Assembly: GCA_003641675.1 (NCBI GenBank)
Contig: QNBI01000155.1
Coordinates: forward strand, 1-5,681
Direction of reading: 5' to 3'
From: Spirochaetota bacterium
Lineage (GTDB): Bacteria; Spirochaetota; Spirochaetia; SZUA-6
DNA: 5,681 nucleotides
A program made the position numbers and the translations under genes. Below the pieces are notes generated by a model, which worked only from the letters and a program-made list of their open reading frames with translations, searched no databases and was not told where the DNA came from. Positions 1 to 5,681 of the stretch are shown piece by piece. Position 1 is the stretch's first letter, and each line of letters starts with the position of its first letter.

Positions 1-2
1 TG

Positions 3-1364
3 GAAGGTAAAGAAATAGCCGAAAACATACTAAAAGAAACAATAAAACAGGGAACGTTAAGGCGTGATTTTGTTCCTGTTTTTTGCGGTGCTTCTCTACG
101 CAATATGGGTATTCAACCCCTATTGGACGGAGTTGTAAATTATCTGCCCTCTCCCTCTGAAATCCCCCCGATAATAGGGCATCACAGTAAAACGGGAAAA
201 GAGGTGAAAATACCCTGCAGGAAGGAGGCTCCCCCCCTTGCATTGATATTTAAAATACAGAATGACCGTGAAGCAGGCTCTATGAGCTATTTAAGAGTTT
301 ATTCGGGAAGCCTTAAAAACGGAAGTACCATTTATAATATATCCAAGAAGAAGCGTGAGAGGATAACAAGACTGCTTAGAATGCATGCCAACAGGTACAA
401 TAGGGAAAATACGGTAGAAGCCGGTGATATAGCTGTAGCCATAGGTTTAAAAGATGCGCAGACAGGAGATACCGTAGGAACGGATAAATTTCCTGTGCTG
501 CTGGAAAATATAAAATTTCCAGAGCCTGTTATATCTGTTGCAATTGAGCCGAAAACTCTGTCGGAAAGAAAAAAGCTTAACGCTGTTTTATCTTTACTCG
601 CCAAAGAGGACCCGACTTTCTTTGTGAAGGAAAATGCCGAAACCGGACAGCTTATTGTATCCGGTATGGGTGAGCTCCATCTTGATGTTCTTGTTACAAG
701 AATGGTGGAAGAATACAAAGTCGAGGCTAAGGTCGGTAAACCTCATGTCTCGTACAGAGAATCCATATCAAAAGAGGCTGTACATAAGGAGAAATTTCAC
801 AGGGTCGTCGGAGGGAAAGAGAATACAGCTGTAATTATACTTAGGGTTAAGCCTCTGGAAAGGGGAAGCGGGAACAGGTTTATAAGTATTTTAAATAAAG
901 ATGAGCTCCCTGATGAACTTGTCAGAAGCGTTAAACGGGGAGTTGAAAATGCCTTTAATGCGGGCATTGTATTCGGCTATCCCGCCATTGATATAGAGGT
1001 TACTCTTGAGAGTGCAGAGTACAGCCAGACTGCTTCTACGCCCTTTGCCTTCGAAGCGGCCGGCTCCCTTGGTTTTGATGCAGCATGCAGAAAGGCAGAT
1101 CCTGTGCTCCTTGAGCCTATAATGCTTGTTGATGTTATGTGTCCGAAGGAATTTGTCGGTGATGTTATCGGTAATTTGAACTCAAGGAACGGGGTTGTAT
1201 TAAATATGGAAAACAAACCCGGTATGGATCATATCCATGCGGAAGTTCCCCTTGCACAGATGTTCGGATACTCAACGGCATTACGCTCTTCTACTCAGGG
1301 GAGAGGAACCTTTTCTATGGAATTCTCTCACTTTGCGGTAAAAGAAGGGGGGTTTAGCTCGTAG
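3..1364 (+). CDS. fusA2: Elongation factor G family GTPase, probable EF-G2 (ribosome recycling type), 5' partial
   Basis: The reading frame is open from the left edge, so the gene starts upstream. 453 codons are visible of a family usually near 690 residues; the P-loop, switch regions and guanine-specificity motif are outside the window. Visible parts in order: the end of the G domain (FVPVFCGAS, then GIQPLLDGVVNYLPSP), domain II from about residue 76 (APPLALIFKI), domain III about 174-250 (EDPTFFVKENAETGQ, SGMGELHLDVL), domain IV about 251-369 (GKPHVSYRESI onward), and domain V to the C-terminus (ADPVLLEPIM, GDVIGNLNSRNG, VPLAQMFGYST, QGRGTFSMEFSH). Domains III and V are canonical. Domain IV is not: the usual GGRGQYGH loop reads GGKENTAV, and the tip histidine of translocating EF-G (E. 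coli H583) aligns with Ser. Spirochaetes and mitochondria carry two EF-Gs, one for translocation and one for ribosome recycling with RRF; the altered loops favour the second (inference). A tetracycline ribosomal protection protein is unlikely given the ordinary EF-G C-terminus. EF-G family is near certain; the EF-G2 assignment is moderate. Confidence 0.9.
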   Translation, partial: EGKEIAENILKETIKQGTLRRDFVPVFCGASLRNMGIQPLLDGVVNYLPSPSEIPPIIGHHSKTGKEVKIPCRKEAPPLALIFKIQNDREAGSMSYLRVYSGSLKNGSTIYNISKKKRERITRLLRMHANRYNRENTVEAGDIAVAIGLKDAQTGDTVGTDKFPVLLENIKFPEPVISVAIEPKTLSERKKLNAVLSLLAKEDPTFFVKENAETGQLIVSGMGELHLDVLVTRMVEEYKVEAKVGKPHVSYRESISKEAVHKEKFHRVVGGKENTAVIILRVKPLERGSGNRFISILNKDELPDELVRSVKRGVENAFNAGIVFGYPAIDIEVTLESAEYSQTASTPFAFEAAGSLGFDAACRKADPVLLEPIMLVDVMCPKEFVGDVIGNLNSRNGVVLNMENKPGMDHIHAEVPLAQMFGYSTALRSSTQGRGTFSMEFSHFAVKEGGFSS

Positions 1365-1374
1365 CCCGTAACGG

Positions 1375-1387
1375 TTGTACGGTACAA
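1375..1387. repeat. Perfect 13-bp palindrome, possible operator
   Basis: TTGTAC-G-GTACAA is a perfect 6+1+6 inverted repeat. It lies 11 bp after the fusA2 stop and ends 15 bp before the -35 box of the ileS promoter. No T-run follows, so it is not a usual terminator. The position just upstream of -35 would suit an activator or other dimeric regulator, but no regulator is visible and the match could be chance in AT-rich sequence. An overlapping alternative is a weak 5-bp stem, CCGTA (1366-1370) with TACGG (1378-1382). Confidence 0.4.
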
Positions 1388-1396
1388 TATACAATA
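1383..1396 (+). repeat. Tandem direct repeat of TACAATA (2 copies)
   Basis: Two abutting copies of the 7-mer TACAATA (1383-1389 and 1390-1396) overlap the right arm of the palindrome and end 6 bp before the -35 box. The AT-rich stretch could act as an upstream promoter element or part of a regulator site. TACAAT also resembles a -10 box, but no reasonable -35 lies at the right distance upstream. Function unknown. Confidence 0.35.
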
Positions 1397-1402
1397 CTCC
1401 GC

Positions 1403-1432
1403 TTGACAGGCGAATTGTTTTCTCTCTAAAAT
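1403..1432 (+). promoter_or_regulatory. Sigma-70-type promoter of ileS
   Basis: A perfect -35 box TTGACA (1403-1408) is separated by 18 bp from TAAAAT (1427-1432), which matches five of six bases of the -10 consensus. Transcription should start near 1438-1441, giving a leader of about 60 nt before the ileS start. This is the only good promoter I see in the window and probably drives ileS, the lipoprotein gene and hisH together. A leader this short leaves no room for a T-box. Confidence 0.72.
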
Positions 1433-1445
1433 ACTTAAGTTTTTC

Positions 1446-1463
1446 GGATAGTTTCTACTATTT
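1446..1463 (+). other. Small hairpin in the ileS leader
   Basis: ATAGT (1448-1452) can pair with ACTAT (1457-1461) around a 4-nt loop TTCT, and two flanking G-U pairs could extend the stem to 7. It lies inside the predicted untranslated leader, about 26 nt before the ribosome binding site. It is AT-rich and weak, so it may have no role; it could at most affect RNA stability. Confidence 0.22.
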
Positions 1464-1488
1464 CAAAGTTTCTTAAAAGACGAAAATC

Positions 1489-1494
1489 GGGAGG
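1489..1494 (+). promoter_or_regulatory. Strong ribosome binding site deciding the TTG start of ileS
   Basis: GGGAGG ends 5 nt before the TTG at 1500. The next in-frame ATG (codon 14, position 1539) has no comparable Shine-Dalgarno sequence and would remove conserved N-terminal residues, so TTG is the supported start. Confidence 0.8.
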
Positions 1495-1499
1495 ATATC

Positions 1500-4400
1500 T
1501 TGTACAAACCAGTTGACCCTAAGGTAAATTTTCCTGCCATGGAAGAAAATATTTTAAAATTCTGGCAGGAGAGGAATATTTTTGAAAAATCTATAAAACA
1601 GCGTGAAAATAATGAAGAGTATGTTTTCTATGACGGTCCTCCGTTTGCAACCGGACTTCCTCACTTCGGACATTTTGTCCCGGGAACTATAAAAGATATT
1701 ATTCCCAGGTATCAGACCATGAAGGGTAAAAAAGTATACAGAAGGTTCGGCTGGGACTGTCACGGACTTCCTGTTGAATATGAAATGGAGAAAGAGCTGG
1801 GAATTTCCGGTAAACATGAAATAGAAGATTTTGGTATTGCAAAATTCAATGAATCCTGCAGGTCAATTGTACTGCGTTATACTCATGAATGGCGTTCAAT
1901 AATTACAAGAATGGGGCGATGGGTGGATTTTGACAACGATTACAAGACTATGGACCCGGATTATATGGAATCTATATGGTGGGTCATTAAAGAGTTGTGG
2001 AACAGAGGCCTGTTGTATGAAGGTCATTACATTCTTCCGTACTGTCCCAGGTGCTCCACGGTACTTTCTAATTTCGAGCTTAATTTAGGAGGGTACCAGG
2101 ATGTTCAGGACCCCTCTGTTACCATAAGATTTAAAGTTGCAGGGGAGGAAAATACTTACTTTCTGGCGTGGACTACAACTCCGTGGACTCTGCCGTCCAA
2201 CCTTGCCCTGGCATTAGGACCGGATATTGATTATGTAAGAATAAAAGACGTTGAAGACAACTATATTCTTGCAGAGGAAAGGCTTTCAAGTTACTACAAG
2301 TCTAAGGATGAGTATGAAATAGTTAAGAAATACAAGGGTAAAGAGCTTGCCGGAATCAGTTATGAACCAATTTTCCCCTATTTTAAAGATCTTTCAGACA
2401 GAGGTGCATTTAAAACATACATTGCCGATTATGTTTCTACGGAAGACGGAACAGGAATTGTTCATACCGCTCCCGGCTTCGGCGAGGAAGATTATTCGCT
2501 TTTAAAGAATACAGATGTCCCTGTTGTATGTCCTGTGGATGAAGAGGGCAGGTTTACAGATGATGTACCGGATTATCGGGGTGTTTTTGTTAAAGATGCA
2601 GATAAGCAGATAATAAAAGACCTAAAGGAGAGAAGAATTCTTGTTAAGTCGGGAACAATTACTCATAGCTATCCACACTGCTGGCGCTGCCATTCACCGC
2701 TTATCTACAGGGCTATATCTTCCTGGTTTGTAAATATAGAAAAGATAAAAGAAGACATGTTAAAAGCAAACAGTGAAATAAACTGGGTTCCGTCCCACCT
2801 TCGTGACGGGCGCTTCGGAAAGTGGCTGGAAGGAGCCAGAGACTGGGCTATTTCACGCAACAGATACTGGGGTAATCCTCTTCCTATTTGGAAATGCGAA
2901 AGCTGCGGCTCTATGGTCTGCCTTGGTTCAAAGAAAGAGCTCGAAGAGCGTTCGGGCAGGAAAGTAGCAGACCTGCACAAACACTTTATAGATGATATTA
3001 CCTTTAAGTGTGAAAAATGCGGCGGAACGATGAAAAGAGTACCGGAGGTACTGGACTGCTGGTTTGAATCGGGGGCTATGCCCTATGCACAGAATCATTA
3101 TCCCTTCGAAAACAAAAAACATTTCGAAGAGCATTTCCCGGCGGATTTTATTTCTGAAGGCTTGGACCAGACGAGAGGATGGTTCTACACTCTGACGGTT
3201 CTCGCTGCAGCGCTCTTTAAAAAGCCGGCCTTTAAGAATGTTGTTGTCAACGGTCTTGTTCTGGCCGAAGACGGCAAAAAGATGTCGAAATCGGAAAGAA
3301 ACTATACCGACCCGTCCAAAATTGTAAATATGTACGGAGCAGACGCTTTAAGGCTCTTTCTCATGCACTCTGCAGTAGTTAAAGCGGAGGATTTACGCTA
3401 TTCGGATTCCGGTGTTAAAGAGGTGCTTAAGACTGTAATTATTCCTCTGTGGAATTCGTACAGTTTTTTTATAACCTATGCAAATATAGACGATATCTCT
3501 CCACAAAGCGCTCCTGAAAATCCTGCAAATCCTCTGGACAGCTGGATACTGTCAGAGGCGGAGAATCTGGTAGAACAGGTTGGGAAACAGCTTGAAAGTT
3601 ATGACCTCCAGAAGGCGATTGACCCGATTGTAGATTTCATAGATCTGCTCAATAACTGGTATATACGAAGATCCAGGAGACGTTTCTGGAGATCGGAAAA
3701 TGACATGGACAAGAAACAGGCGTACGAATCTCTCTACTCCGTATTGATGAAGCTTGTTACAACCGCCGCCCCTTTTATTCCTTTTACAACAGAAGAGATA
3801 TATAGGAATTTAAAGGATAGTAAAATGCCGGAATCTGTTCATCTGTGCGACTTTCCGGTTCCCAATTCCGATATCAGAAACTACAGTCTGGAAAAGAAGA
3901 TGAAAATAACGCGGCAGGCTGTTTCTTTAGGCAGAGCAATCCGGACCATGCATAATCTAAAAATAAGGCAGCCCTTAAAGGCCATTCATCTTGTAACCAG
4001 AGACGAAGAAGAGCAGAAAGCTCTAATGGAGATGGAAGCTATAATAAGAGATGAACTCAATGTTAAGAATGTTATCTTAAGAAAGAACGAAGAAGAACTT
4101 GTAGAGTATATGGCAAAACCGAACTATAGAGCTTTGGGAAAGCTTCTGGGCAAGGATATGAAAAGTGCGGCTCAAAAAATAGAAAATCTGTCCATGCAGG
4201 AAATTCAATCTCTAATGGAAGGAGCGGTTCTGTCTCTTGATTTGGATGGAAGGAATTTTGACCTGACAATAGATGGAATACAGATTATAAGGATAGAGAA
4301 GGAGAATCTTAAAGTTATAAATGAAGGTTCCCTAACCGTTGCTCTGGATCCTGAGCTTACCGAGGAACTCATAGAGGAAGGACTAATAAGAGACATGGTG

Positions 4401-4625
4401 AGAAGTATTCAGAACCTTCGCAAGGAGATGGGCTTTGAAGTTACAGACAGAATTTCTCTGTATATGTACGGCTCCGATTCTATTAAACGTGCGGTTGAAA
4501 ATTTCTATGAGCACCTTACAGGTGAAACTCTTGCAACTTACTGGTCCTGGGAAAAACGCAAAGATTCCAGGGAATTCGATTGCGGGGAGGAAAAATGTCT
4601 TATCGCCATAGAAAAAGCAGAATAA
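1500..4625 (+). CDS. ileS: Isoleucine--tRNA ligase, eukaryote/archaea-like type
   Basis: Cytoplasmic class I synthetase that charges tRNA-Ile with isoleucine using ATP and clears mischarged valine. The 1041 residues are full length for this type. The HIGH-type motif is HFGH (55-58) and KMSKS is intact (594-598). The CP1 editing domain shows WTTTPWTLPSN (224-234) and GTGIVHTAPGFGEEDY (317-332, editing Asp near 331). Cysteine pairs at 182/185, 394/397, 466/469 and 504/507 could bind zinc. ISRNRYWGNPLPIW (451-464) and NNWYIRRSRRRFW (718-730) are hallmarks of the eukaryote/archaea-like IleRS; the common bacterial type has RTWG at the first site and a C-terminal zinc finger that is absent here. 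The RYWG and RRSRRRFW motifs, plus the absence of a ValRS-like C-terminal coiled coil, favour Ile over Val. Such enzymes are generally poorly inhibited by mupirocin (family knowledge, not shown here). It starts at TTG behind a strong Shine-Dalgarno site and has its own promoter. Its 3' end overlaps the lipoprotein gene by 31 bp. Confidence 0.97.
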   Translation: MYKPVDPKVNFPAMEENILKFWQERNIFEKSIKQRENNEEYVFYDGPPFATGLPHFGHFVPGTIKDIIPRYQTMKGKKVYRRFGWDCHGLPVEYEMEKELGISGKHEIEDFGIAKFNESCRSIVLRYTHEWRSIITRMGRWVDFDNDYKTMDPDYMESIWWVIKELWNRGLLYEGHYILPYCPRCSTVLSNFELNLGGYQDVQDPSVTIRFKVAGEENTYFLAWTTTPWTLPSNLALALGPDIDYVRIKDVEDNYILAEERLSSYYKSKDEYEIVKKYKGKELAGISYEPIFPYFKDLSDRGAFKTYIADYVSTEDGTGIVHTAPGFGEEDYSLLKNTDVPVVCPVDEEGRFTDDVPDYRGVFVKDADKQIIKDLKERRILVKSGTITHSYPHCWRCHSPLIYRAISSWFVNIEKIKEDMLKANSEINWVPSHLRDGRFGKWLEGARDWAISRNRYWGNPLPIWKCESCGSMVCLGSKKELEERSGRKVADLHKHFIDDITFKCEKCGGTMKRVPEVLDCWFESGAMPYAQNHYPFENKKHFEEHFPADFISEGLDQTRGWFYTLTVLAAALFKKPAFKNVVVNGLVLAEDGKKMSKSERNYTDPSKIVNMYGADALRLFLMHSAVVKAEDLRYSDSGVKEVLKTVIIPLWNSYSFFITYANIDDISPQSAPENPANPLDSWILSEAENLVEQVGKQLESYDLQKAIDPIVDFIDLLNNWYIRRSRRRFWRSENDMDKKQAYESLYSVLMKLVTTAAPFIPFTTEEIYRNLKDSKMPESVHLCDFPVPNSDIRNYSLEKKMKITRQAVSLGRAIRTMHNLKIRQPLKAIHLVTRDEEEQKALMEMEAIIRDELNVKNVILRKNEEELVEYMAKPNYRALGKLLGKDMKSAAQKIENLSMQEIQSLMEGAVLSLDLDGRNFDLTIDGIQIIRIEKENLKVINEGSLTVALDPELTEELIEEGLIRDMVRSIQNLRKEMGFEVTDRISLYMYGSDSIKRAVENFYEHLTGETLATYWSWEKRKDSREFDCGEEKCLIAIEKAE
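4584..4590 (+). promoter_or_regulatory. Ribosome binding site of the lipoprotein gene, inside ileS
   Basis: GGGGAGG ends 4 nt before the ATG at 4595 and lies within the last codons of ileS. It rules out the in-frame TTG at 4580, which lies upstream of the Shine-Dalgarno sequence itself. Confidence 0.75.
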
Positions 4626-5503
4626 TACTTGCTGCGATTGTTTTTCCAGTAATTTTACTCGCCTTTGCTTCATGTGCGACTGCACCCCCAAAGATGGCTA
4701 CAGAAGAGTGGTTCGCTCTGCTGCCCGAAAAGTCGAGCATGTATATCTATCTGGACAGGGCAAAATCTTCCGACTTGCTGGATGAGATACTGGTTTCTGC
4801 TAAACTGCTCGATAATGATGTTAAGTATATCCTTTCCAAAACGGATAAAATTTATGGGACTATGGATATATCCGGAAATTCGCAACCTGTTCTTTCAATA
4901 GTAACATTGGGCAGCTACCCGGCATCACTTATAAACCTTCGGCTCTCATTCAGCAAGTATTGGGAAAAGAAGAAATATAAAAAAGTCTATTTTGTGAATA
5001 AGGGAAATAAATTGGAGGTTGCTTTTCCGGGGAATTCCGTTATATTGATTTCTCAAAAAGCTATAGAGGTCATGTTGGAAAACTATATAGAACCTCCTTT
5101 TTTTAAGATGCTGGAGCCTGTTAAGAATGATCTTAAGTCTTCTGATCTCCTTATATATTTCCCTGCGGTTCCTGAAGGAACAGCGCTTAAAGACAGGCTG
5201 ACAAAGATTAGAACAACAGTGAATGAAATATGGATAGCAGGTAACAGGAAAAGGGACGACTATGAACTCTCCGGAGCTTTCATTGTTTCAACGGATAAGC
5301 AGGCAAAAGTATTTGCCGCACTTTTTAGACTAATTATAACGGCGTGGCTTAGAGAGGAAAAAGTTAAGGATATAGGGAAGGTGCTTAAATCTATAACTGT
5401 TGCAGTAGAGGGAAGTACAGTAAGGGTATCCGGTTTTGAAATTCCGGAAAAAGATATAGTTCCAGCACTTATAAAGCTTATGCAAAAGGATAAGGAAAAT
5501 TGA
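4595..5503 (+). CDS. Putative outer-membrane-associated lipoprotein, TP0453-like by position
   Basis: 302 residues from the ATG at 4595. The N-terminus is a lipoprotein signal: basic MSYRHRKSR, a hydrophobic stretch at about 10-25 (IILAAIVFPVILLAFA), then FASC with the lipidated Cys at 27. Phe at -3 departs from the strict Leu-Ala-Gly-Cys lipobox but fits the relaxed spirochaete version. The mature part (about 276 residues) has no further membrane span. It alternates short beta-like stretches (SMYIYLD, VYFVN, SVILIS, DLLIYFP, ELSGAFIVS, ITVAVEG) with helices. One helix at about 237-256 (AKVFAALFRLIITAWLREEK) is strongly amphipathic. I recognise no enzyme motif. In T. pallidum the gene after ileS encodes TP0453, a lipoprotein of similar size (about 287 residues) held at the inner face of the outer membrane through amphipathic helices. 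Position, size and lipidation suggest a relative, but I could not align them. The start lies 31 bp inside ileS and the end overlaps hisH by 4 bp, so it is probably co-transcribed and translationally coupled. Lipoprotein call strong; function unknown. Confidence 0.85.
   Translation: MSYRHRKSRIILAAIVFPVILLAFASCATAPPKMATEEWFALLPEKSSMYIYLDRAKSSDLLDEILVSAKLLDNDVKYILSKTDKIYGTMDISGNSQPVLSIVTLGSYPASLINLRLSFSKYWEKKKYKKVYFVNKGNKLEVAFPGNSVILISQKAIEVMLENYIEPPFFKMLEPVKNDLKSSDLLIYFPAVPEGTALKDRLTKIRTTVNEIWIAGNRKRDDYELSGAFIVSTDKQAKVFAALFRLIITAWLREEKVKDIGKVLKSITVAVEGSTVRVSGFEIPEKDIVPALIKLMQKDKEN
5486..5496 (+). promoter_or_regulatory. Ribosome binding region deciding the TTG start of hisH
   Basis: Two AAGGA motifs, at 5486-5490 and 5492-5496, precede the TTG at 5500 by 9 and 3 nt. 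The first has the better spacing. Both lie in the last codons of the lipoprotein gene. No ATG or GTG start lies close enough upstream of the conserved IAVVDYKAGNL block to replace this TTG. Confidence 0.6.
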
Positions 5504-5681
5504 TATCCAAACGTATCGCAGTTGTCGATTATAAAGCGGGCAATCTTAAGAGTGTAGAAACGTCATTAAAATATCTTGGTGCGGATTTCTTCATTTCCAA
5601 AGAACCTGGCAAGGTTTTAAAGGCCGATTCTTTAATAATCCCCGGTGTCGGAGAAGCACGCGCCGCTATGGAAAATTTAAA
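5500..5681 (+). CDS. hisH: Imidazole glycerol phosphate synthase, glutamine amidotransferase subunit HisH, 3' partial
   Basis: About 60 residues are visible before the right edge. The start of the class I glutamine amidotransferase fold is clear: LISKRIAVVDYKAGNLKSV, a helix to KYLGADFFISKEP, then LKADSLIIPGVGEARAAMENL. The IAVVDYKAGNLKSV block and the PGVG oxyanion-loop motif are typical of HisH, and spacing matches the family (about 200 residues when complete). The nucleophilic Cys and the His-Glu pair lie beyond the window, so activity cannot be judged. HisH releases ammonia from glutamine and passes it to HisF, which makes imidazole glycerol phosphate (histidine pathway) and AICAR (purine pathway). 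The start is TTG, with the sequence TTGA shared with the lipoprotein stop, suggesting translational coupling. Another his gene, such as hisF, may follow but is not visible. PdxT or another amidotransferase is less likely because the DYxAGN block is HisH-specific. Confidence 0.9.
   Translation, partial: MISKRIAVVDYKAGNLKSVETSLKYLGADFFISKEPGKVLKADSLIIPGVGEARAAMENL

Noticed and set aside
221..237. GGAGG-like site followed by a run of seven C in fusA2, considered as an internal start or a frameshift site
   Set aside because: The EF-G reading frame is intact on both sides and the translation matches domain II, so there is no sign of slippage or of a second start.
332..718. Antisense open frame of 128 codons within fusA2
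   Set aside because: Lies entirely opposite strongly conserved EF-G coding sequence, with no ribosome binding site or recognisable product.
634..834. Short + strand open frame in another frame of fusA2
   Set aside because: The conserved EF-G frame continues unbroken through it, so it is a shadow and not a frameshifted fragment.
1428..1444. AAAA-T-ACTTAAGT-T-TTT palindrome followed by T residues, considered as a fusA2 terminator
   Set aside because: The stem is almost all A-T and it overlaps the -10 box and likely start site of the ileS promoter. It would not form a stable terminator hairpin.
1365..1499. T-box or riboswitch in front of ileS
   Set aside because: The whole gap is 135 bp and the predicted leader is about 60 nt, too short for a T-box. 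No antiterminator-like sequence or terminator is seen.
4580..4594. Upstream TTG as start of the lipoprotein gene
   Set aside because: The Shine-Dalgarno sequence at 4584-4590 lies downstream of it and serves the ATG at 4595, which also gives a cleaner signal peptide.
4383..4901. Antisense and alternate-frame open frames around the ileS/lipoprotein junction
   Set aside because: They overlap well-supported genes and show no conserved features or start signals.

Overview
The window looks like spirochaete chromosome (Treponema/Spirochaeta-like, moderate confidence). The reasons are: a divergent second-type EF-G beside a eukaryote/archaea-type isoleucyl-tRNA synthetase; a lipoprotein with a relaxed lipobox directly after ileS; strong Shine-Dalgarno sites combined with TTG starts; and moderate-to-low GC. 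From memory, Treponema pallidum has the same local order: an EF-G-like gene (TP0450), ileS (TP0452), then the outer-membrane-associated lipoprotein TP0453. A histidine-biosynthesis gene at the right edge argues against T. pallidum itself, which lacks that pathway, and for a more prototrophic relative.

Layout, all on the + strand. Positions 3-1364 hold the C-terminal two thirds of an EF-G family GTPase (end of the G domain, then domains II-V). Its domain IV loops have lost the residues typical of translocating EF-G, so it is probably the ribosome-recycling paralogue (EF-G2). A 135-bp gap (1365-1499) has no visible fusA terminator. It does contain a perfect 13-bp palindrome, a tandem 7-bp repeat, a near-consensus sigma-70 promoter (TTGACA-N18-TAAAAT) and a short leader with a strong ribosome binding site. 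Positions 1500-4625 are a complete ileS starting at TTG. The lipoprotein gene (4595-5503) starts inside the 3' end of ileS, and hisH (from 5500, cut off by the window edge) starts at a TTG that overlaps the lipoprotein stop by 4 bp.

The three downstream genes therefore look like one transcription unit driven by the promoter at 1403-1432: ileS, lipoprotein, hisH. The first two loci serve translation (probable ribosome recycling, tRNA-Ile charging). The lipoprotein is an envelope protein, and hisH supplies ammonia for imidazole-glycerol-phosphate synthesis. Their linkage is probably operon packing rather than one pathway. I see no mobile element, CRISPR array, RNA gene or clearly new system. 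The points most worth a second look are the altered EF-G domain IV, the uncharacterised lipoprotein and the palindrome upstream of the ileS promoter.
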